Positions 40,382-47,528 of a stretch of 47,528 bases of DNA are shown piece after piece. The notes under the pieces are model-generated. The model worked only from the letters and a program-made list of their open reading frames with translations, made no database searches and was not told the DNA's origin. Numbering within the stretch: the first letter of the stretch is position 1; every line of letters begins with the position of its first letter. The translations under genes and the position numbers were made by a program. Source of the stretch: JBHGYD01 sp041920415 (GTDB lineage: Bacteria; Bacillota; Bacilli; Bacillales; Anoxybacillaceae); contig JBHGYD010000025.1 of NCBI GenBank assembly GCA_041920415.1, forward strand, positions 1 through 47,528, written 5' to 3'.

Positions 40382-41674
40382 TTACAATCCTAACCGTTCG
40401 AAAATCGTATCGACATGTTTTAAGTGATAGTTGTAGTCAAAGCAATCATCAATTTGCTCTTTTGTTAAGCGGCTTGTAATTGTTTCGTCCGCTTCAATTA
40501 ACGAACGGAATGGCACTTGTTTTTCCCAAGCTTCCATCGCTTTCGGCTGCACTAAATCATATGCCTCTTCACGTGTCATACCTGTATCAATAAGTGCAAG
40601 TAATACGCGCTGTGAATAAATGAGTCCTAACGTACGATCCATATTGCGCTTCATGTTTTCAGGGAACACGGTTAAATTTTTCACGATGTTTGTAAAACGG
40701 TTTAACATATAGTTCAACGCAATCGTTGCATCAGGTAAAATAATGCGCTCTGCGGATGAATGGGAAATGTCGCGCTCGTGCCAAAGCGGTACGTTCTCAT
40801 ATGCTGTTAGCATATAACCGCGAATGACGCGCGCCATCCCCGTCATATTTTCCGAACCAATTGGGTTGCGCTTATGCGGCATCGCGGAAGAACCTTTTTG
40901 TCCTTTTGCGAAAAATTCCTCTACTTCACGCGTTTCGCTTTTTTGTAGACCACGAATTTCTACCGCGAATTTTTCAATAGAGGTCGCGATTAATGCTAAA
41001 GTTGCCATGTAATGGGCGTGACGGTCGCGCTGTAATGTTTGCGTCGAAATTGGTGCCGGTTCTAATCCAAGCTTTTCGCACACATATTTTTCTACGAATG
41101 GGTCAATGTTTGCGTACGTCCCAACCGCACCGGAAATTTTCCCAACACGTACCGTTTCTGCTGCTTGTTTGAAGCGCTCTAAATTCCGCTGCATTTCCGC
41201 ATACCAAAGTGCCATTTTCAGACCGAATGTCGTCGGTTCAGCATGAACGCCGTGCGTGCGACCCATCATAACCGTATATTTATGTTCTTGCGCTTTTTCC
41301 TTCAATACTTGGATAAAATTTTCAAGGTCGCGAAGTAAAATTTCATTCGCTTGTTTTAATAAATACGATAAAGCAGTGTCAACGACATCCGTAGACGTTA
41401 AACCGTAATGTACCCATTTCCGCTCTTCACCCAATGTTTCGGAAACAGCACGTGTAAACGCCACTACATCATGACGCGTTTCTTCCTCGATTTCTTTGAT
41501 TCGCTGAATGTCAAAGGAAGCATTTTTACGAATGAGCTCCACGTCTTCTTTTGGAATCACACCGAGTTCTGCCCATGCTTCGCAAGCTAAAATTTCCACT
41601 TCGAGCCATGCTTTAAAGCGATTTTCTTCCGTCCAAATTGCACCCATTTCCGGTCTTGTGTAACGTTCAATCAT
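40382..41674 (-). CDS. purB: Adenylosuccinate lyase PurB
   Basis: 430 residues, acts twice: SAICAR to AICAR (step 8) and adenylosuccinate to AMP. The fumarase/aspartase-fold signature GSSAMPHKRNPIGSENM with the catalytic Ser is present, as are TRHDVVAFTRAVSE and MMGRTHGVHAEPTTFG. It overlaps purK by four bases. Confidence 0.97.
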   Translation of the reverse strand: MIERYTRPEMGAIWTEENRFKAWLEVEILACEAWAELGVIPKEDVELIRKNASFDIQRIKEIEEETRHDVVAFTRAVSETLGEERKWVHYGLTSTDVVDTALSYLLKQANEILLRDLENFIQVLKEKAQEHKYTVMMGRTHGVHAEPTTFGLKMALWYAEMQRNLERFKQAAETVRVGKISGAVGTYANIDPFVEKYVCEKLGLEPAPISTQTLQRDRHAHYMATLALIATSIEKFAVEIRGLQKSETREVEEFFAKGQKGSSAMPHKRNPIGSENMTGMARVIRGYMLTAYENVPLWHERDISHSSAERIILPDATIALNYMLNRFTNIVKNLTVFPENMKRNMDRTLGLIYSQRVLLALIDTGMTREEAYDLVQPKAMEAWEKQVPFRSLIEADETITSRLTKEQIDDCFDYNYHLKHVDTIFERLGL

Positions 41675-42816
41675 GTTTGTTGTAGCCTCCGATCATTCCA
41701 GATTTGCAATTCGTCAATTTTTTGTAACGCAACATCGACATTTTCAGCTAACACCGTCAAATGACCCATTTTCCGCTTCCGTTTCGCTTCTTTTTTTCCA
41801 TAGAGGTGAAGATGCATATCCGCAAGCTGCGGAATGTGTTCGATAATTGGCTGTACATGCTCCCCTAAAATATTGACCATAACTGCCGGCTTAAGCAATT
41901 CCGTACTTCCTAGCGGCCAGTTGCAAACAGCGCGAATATGCTGCTGAAATTGAGATGTCGCACAGGCATTAATTGTATAATGACCTGAGTTGTGCGGTCT
42001 AGGGGCAAGCTCATTAATATAAATATCTCCTTCTTTTGTCAAAAACATTTCTACCGCTAATGTTCCAATCAGTTCAAAATGTCTGGCGAGCGTTTCTGCA
42101 TACGTAATCGCTTTTTGCTGGATATGTGGTAAAATTCTTGCAGGAACAATCGTTTGATGCAAAATATTATCAATATGAATATTCTCCGCCGCCGGAAAAA
42201 CTTTCATATCGCCAAATCCGTTTCTTGTGACAATGACAGAAATTTCTTTTTCAAACGAAAGCCATCTTTCTAACACACAAGGACCTACTTGCAATAAAGA
42301 AAGTGCCTGTTCACAGTCTTCTTTGCAGCGAATAACAAATTGTCCTTTGCCATCATAACCACCGCATCGCGTTTTTAACACACAAGGAATGCCGATTATT
42401 TCAATTCCTGCAAACAACTCTTCTGCCGATTGAATTTCCACATAAGGAGCAACCGGAAGCCCTGCGTCTGTAATTGCTTTTTTTTCTGTTGCACGATCTT
42501 GCGTGATCTTTAATAATTCGCTGCCTTGAGGCACGTAGGAATGCTCCACAAGCCAATTCAACGCGGTCACATCAATATTTTCAAATTCGTACGTAATCAC
42601 ATCACTTACATTTGCTAACTCTTTCATTGCTTCCAAATCGCTATATTCCGCCGTAATTTCGATATCCGCTATTTGACCGCATGGGGAGTTTGGAATCGGG
42701 TCTAGCACAGCAACACGAAATCCCATCTCTTTTGCAGAAATGGCCATCATCCGCCCAAGCTGTCCCCCGCCAATGATGCCGATCGTTTGTCCCGGCATAA
42801 TGATTTGCTTACTCAA
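41671..42816 (-). CDS. purK: N5-CAIR synthetase PurK
   Basis: 381 residues from the TTG at 42816, giving the family-like SKQIIMPGQTIGIIGGGQLG start. GTG at 42825 or ATG at 42798 are alternatives, and no strong ribosome binding site decides. ATP-grasp enzyme carboxylating AIR with bicarbonate. IGIIGGGQLGRMMA, TRCGGYDGKGQ, ELAPRPHNSGHYTI are the motifs. The start overlaps the end of purE, so translation is probably coupled. Confidence 0.93.
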   Translation of the reverse strand: MSKQIIMPGQTIGIIGGGQLGRMMAISAKEMGFRVAVLDPIPNSPCGQIADIEITAEYSDLEAMKELANVSDVITYEFENIDVTALNWLVEHSYVPQGSELLKITQDRATEKKAITDAGLPVAPYVEIQSAEELFAGIEIIGIPCVLKTRCGGYDGKGQFVIRCKEDCEQALSLLQVGPCVLERWLSFEKEISVIVTRNGFGDMKVFPAAENIHIDNILHQTIVPARILPHIQQKAITYAETLARHFELIGTLAVEMFLTKEGDIYINELAPRPHNSGHYTINACATSQFQQHIRAVCNWPLGSTELLKPAVMVNILGEHVQPIIEHIPQLADMHLHLYGKKEAKRKRKMGHLTVLAENVDVALQKIDELQIWNDRRLQQT

Positions 42817-43297
42817 GATGATCACTGCTTTCTAATATTTCTTGACGAATTTGTTCTCTTCTCTTTTTCAATGCTTCCATATATTCAGGATAATAAAGAC
42901 CTAGCATCGCCGCTGCTAAAAGCCCTGCGTTCGTCGCTCCAGCTTTGCCAATTGCCACGGTGGCCACAGGTACCCCTCCTGGCATTTGAACAATGGACAA
43001 GAGAGAATCCAACCCACTTAATGCTTTGGATTGAACAGGTACACCAATGACAGGTAACGTCGTTTTTGCAGCGACCATTCCTGGCAAGTGTGCCGCTCCT
43101 CCCGCTCCGGCAATGATCACTTTAATTCCTCTTTCTTCAGCTGTTGTTGCATATTCAAACATATAATCAGGTGTTCGATGTGCTGAAACCACCTTTTTTT
43201 CAAACGGAATCTGCAGTTCTTCTAATATATCGCAAGCATGTTTCATCGTTTCCCAATCGGATTGACTTCCCATAATGACACCAACAAGCGGTTGCAT
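42809..43297 (-). CDS. purE: N5-CAIR mutase PurE
   Basis: 162 residues, converts N5-CAIR to CAIR. VGVIMGSQSDWETMKHA, VVSAHRTPDYMFEYA and GAGGAAHLPGMVAAKTTLPV are the class I PurE signatures. AGAGGTGAAG precedes the ATG. First gene of the operon, directly after the riboswitch terminator. Confidence 0.97.
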   Translation of the reverse strand: MQPLVGVIMGSQSDWETMKHACDILEELQIPFEKKVVSAHRTPDYMFEYATTAEERGIKVIIAGAGGAAHLPGMVAAKTTLPVIGVPVQSKALSGLDSLLSIVQMPGGVPVATVAIGKAGATNAGLLAAAMLGLYYPEYMEALKKRREQIRQEILESSDHLE

Positions 43298-43323
43298 TCA
43301 TCTTCACCTCTTTTTTTCACCAT

Positions 43324-43374
43324 ATAAAAACCCAGAACATATGTTCCTTCTTCGAGGGAAAGCATCGTTCTGGG
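43324..43374 (-). terminator. Riboswitch-controlled terminator ahead of purE
   Basis: On the minus strand CCCAGAAC (43367-43374) pairs with GTTCTGGG (43331-43338), followed by TTTTTAT. Inside its upper part lies CTTTCCCTC (43354-43362 on the minus strand), which is perfectly complementary to GAGGGAAAG (43414-43422) at the 3' side of aptamer helix P1. The two pairings exclude each other, giving a clear antiterminator/terminator switch. Confidence 0.85.
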
Positions 43375-43417
43375 CATAGCTCGACCGTATAAGGCGAAAA
43401 AAACAATTCGATCCTTT

Positions 43418-43488
43418 CCCTCATAGTCCAATAATTTACGGTTATTGGGTAGAAACTTTTGGGCCATATTCCCAAGATTATATGAGGG
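43418..43488 (-). ncRNA. Guanine-sensing purine riboswitch aptamer
   Basis: On the minus strand the sequence shows P1 (CCCTCATA...TATGAGGG), the conserved J1/2 TATAATCTTGGG, P2, the TTTCTACC core, P3 and the closing GGACTATGAGGG. The base at the ligand-pairing position (C in GACTAT) is the guanine type; adenine riboswitches have U there. When guanine or hypoxanthine binds, P1 is stabilised, the antiterminator cannot form and purE-D transcription stops early. Confidence 0.95.
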
Positions 43489-43508
43489 CACGTTATGAAG
43501 TTACCATT

Positions 43509-43538
43509 ATCTTATCAATGTTTTTCTGAAACTGTCAA
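43509..43538 (-). promoter_or_regulatory. Sigma-A promoter of the pur operon
   Basis: On the minus strand TTGACA (43533-43538) and TAAGAT (43509-43514) are 18 bases apart. The start near 43502 leaves a leader of about 205 bases holding the riboswitch. Confidence 0.75.
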
Positions 43539-43546
43539 CATAAAAT

Positions 43547-43580
43547 CGAACATTTATTAAAAAAATAAAATTAATGTTCG
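43547..43580 (-). promoter_or_regulatory. PurR operator (paired PurBoxes)
   Basis: CGAACAT (43547-43553) and ATGTTCG (43574-43580) are inverted copies in A/T-rich flanks, just upstream of the -35. Two PurBoxes with central CGAA, in this orientation and about 33 bases across, are what the PRPP-sensing repressor PurR binds in bacilli. The boxes are seen; binding follows from family knowledge. Confidence 0.8.
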
Positions 43581-43596
43581 TGTTTTTGTCTTTTAT

Positions 43597-43625
43597 TTCA
43601 CAAAATCGTTGTCTAAACATATGAT
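43597..43625 (+). promoter_or_regulatory. Promoter of the Hsp20-like gene
   Basis: TTCACA (43597-43602) and TATGAT (43620-43625) are 17 bases apart, about 31 bases before the ATG. No CIRCE or CtsR box is visible. Confidence 0.5.
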
Positions 43626-43656
43626 GAAATAGCAACAAAAGAGGAGGACGAAGAAA

Positions 43657-44085
43657 ATGAAAGCAAGCCCATTCTCAGACTGGACGAAACATTGGGAACA
43701 TTTTTTTAATGGGGATTTTTGGGGGAATTTTCAACCTTTTTTACCAACGAATAAAAAATCGTCAGGTGTCAATATATATAAAAAAGACAATGAGTTACTA
43801 ATCGTTGTTTGTTTGCCTGGTTTAGAAAGTATTGACCATGTTGAACTATATACGTATTATAAAACATTAGAAATTAAAGCAACGATTAATTTACAATTTA
43901 AAGGGTTTGAGTTAATAGAAGAAGGCATTTTTCAAGGGACATGGGAAAAGACGATTCCTCTTCCTTTTGCCGTAAAAGAAGAACGAATTGAAGCAACGTA
44001 CCATCATGGACTATTAATTATTCATCTTCATCGACTGATTCCTGATGACCGAAAGAAAAAAATTGAAATTAAAAAAGGAGAATAA
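43657..44085 (+). CDS. Hsp20/alpha-crystallin family protein
   Basis: 142 residues. The alpha-crystallin domain (about 37-125) has GVNIYKKDNELLIVVCLPGL, YKTLEIKATI, and the end GLLIIHLHR replacing the usual G-[IV]-L-x-[IV]-x-[IV]. The N-terminus is rich in Trp and Phe (FSDWTKHWEHFFN), as in substrate-binding arms of small heat-shock proteins. AGAGGAGG precedes the ATG. It is a single-gene unit, divergent from the pur operon. It could be a chaperone or a spore-associated relative; sequence alone does not decide. Confidence 0.78.
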   Translation: MKASPFSDWTKHWEHFFNGDFWGNFQPFLPTNKKSSGVNIYKKDNELLIVVCLPGLESIDHVELYTYYKTLEIKATINLQFKGFELIEEGIFQGTWEKTIPLPFAVKEERIEATYHHGLLIIHLHRLIPDDRKKKIEIKKGE

Positions 44086-44177
44086 ACGTATCATTTGTTC
44101 AGCATTTTGATCACGATGAACCTCTTCGACCTTCACTCCGTTTGAAGAAAGAGGACTCCTCGAAAAAAATGTTAAAA

Positions 44178-44226
44178 AAGAAGCAGCTAATCTCTATCGT
44201 ATGAGATTAGCTGCTTTTCTTTTAGC
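44178..44226 (+). terminator. Terminator of the Hsp20-like gene
   Basis: AAGCAGCTAATCTC (44181-44194) pairs perfectly with GAGATTAGCTGCTT (44203-44216), followed by TTCTTTT. An A-tract precedes it, so it can work in both directions. Confidence 0.85.
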
Positions 44227-44228
44227 TC

Positions 44229-44273
44229 AGCACCTGATTCTCTTTCTTTGAGAACTCATCGCGGTGCTTTTAT
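44229..44273 (+). terminator. Second stem-loop downstream of the Hsp20-like gene
   Basis: AGCACC (44229-44234) pairs with GGTGCT (44263-44268) and TTTTATTT follows. The loop holds a smaller TCTC/GAGA stem. It may be a backup terminator between converging units. The rest of 44086-44329 shows no gene. Confidence 0.35.
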
Positions 44274-44329
44274 TTCTTATGGGGGAGAGGATTTTAATGG
44301 CGTTATATAAAAACGCAAAATAAGTTGGA

Positions 44330-44367
44330 CAAAAAAAGTTAGAGAACTGATTTATAAGCTCTCTAAC
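44330..44367 (-). terminator. rRNA operon terminator
   Basis: On the minus strand GTTAGAGA pairs with TCTCTAAC (44338-44345 with 44360-44367), followed by seven T. It lies 10 bases past the 5S gene. Confidence 0.85.
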
Positions 44368-44377
44368 GAATCAGTCC

Positions 44378-44493
<116 letters not shown>

Positions 44494-44512
44494 CCAATTT
44501 GAGACAATTTCT

Positions 44513-44540
44513 ATTATACCGATTGGCTAGAAACTGTCAA
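44513..44540 (-). promoter_or_regulatory. Consensus promoter in the 23S-5S spacer
   Basis: On the minus strand TTGACA (44535-44540) and TATAAT (44513-44518), both perfect consensus hexamers, are 16 bases apart. Initiation near 44506 would produce 5S rRNA with a leader of about a dozen bases. Function is inferred. Confidence 0.5.
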
Positions 44541-44582
44541 GAGAAACTTCGTTCTCTCAAAACTAGATAACGTCATCCATTG

Positions 44583-47508
<2,926 letters not shown>

Positions 47509-47528
47509 AGTGAAAAGAGCTTCACTTT
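47509..47528 (-). other. Start of the 16S-23S spacer (partial)
   Basis: The last 20 bases read AAAGTGAAGCTCTTTTCACT on the minus strand, a short inverted repeat (AGTGAA/TTCACT) typical of spacer next to 23S. The 16S gene lies beyond the window. Confidence 0.6.

Noticed and set aside
43243..43491. 82-codon frame on the minus strand upstream of purE
   Set aside because: It covers the guanine riboswitch and its terminator, which explain the conservation; it also overlaps the purE start.
44494..44582. tRNA genes in the 23S-5S spacer or elsewhere in the window
   Set aside because: No cloverleaf with a TTCGA-type T-loop and acceptor stem was recognised.

Overview
The window is from a low-to-mid GC Firmicute of the family Bacillaceae, most likely a thermophilic Anoxybacillus/Geobacillus relative. 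The evidence is Bacillus-type gene order (purE to purD, yerA-yerB-yerC, pcrB-pcrA-ligA-camS, rocA, gatCAB, dagK-rlmCD), strong AGGAGG-type ribosome binding sites, sigma-A and sigma-W promoters, a guanine riboswitch ahead of purE, and a 30-base CRISPR repeat of the kind found in Geobacillus/Anoxybacillus. The genus is inferred from remembered gene families, not from a search.

Layout. 1-580: the 3' end of an IS630-like transposase and the C-terminal relic of a serine recombinase, abutting the 3' end of rlmCD. 537-2919: rlmCD and dagK. 2920-15660: an accessory block that sits between dagK and gatB; these are close together in Bacillus subtilis. It holds nfeD2-floT behind a near-perfect sigma-W promoter; a PepSY_TM membrane protein divergent from an OmpR-type two-component system; a His/Met-rich membrane protein with a PspA-family protein; a Nudix hydrolase; the potABCD polyamine importer followed by a 47-codon frame that starts at ATA; an orphan three-repeat CRISPR array with its own leader; and a coiled-coil protein. 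15669-30098: gatCAB, rocA, camS, ligA, pcrA, pcrB, yerC, yerB and yerA, all on the minus strand. 30189-30615: two small membrane proteins on the plus strand. 30593-43297: the complete twelve-gene purine operon purEKBCSQLFMNHD, controlled by a PurR box pair and a guanine riboswitch. 43657-44085: an Hsp20-like protein. 44330-47528: the 3' part of an rRNA operon (23S, 5S, terminator) on the minus strand.

How it works together. The pur operon encodes all steps from PRPP to IMP with two layers of control. The pcrB-pcrA-ligA-camS, yerABC and gat blocks are housekeeping. The most interesting part is the envelope-stress-like module at 5300-9700. Three promoters share direct repeats of TGAAAA with an 11-base period, and each repeat pair lies exactly 11 bases from its -10 element. 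They face the PepSY gene, the two-component operon and the His/Met-rich protein-PspA operon, and a fourth pair lies upstream of nfeD2-floT. This points to one small regulon of membrane-protecting proteins read by the local response regulator.
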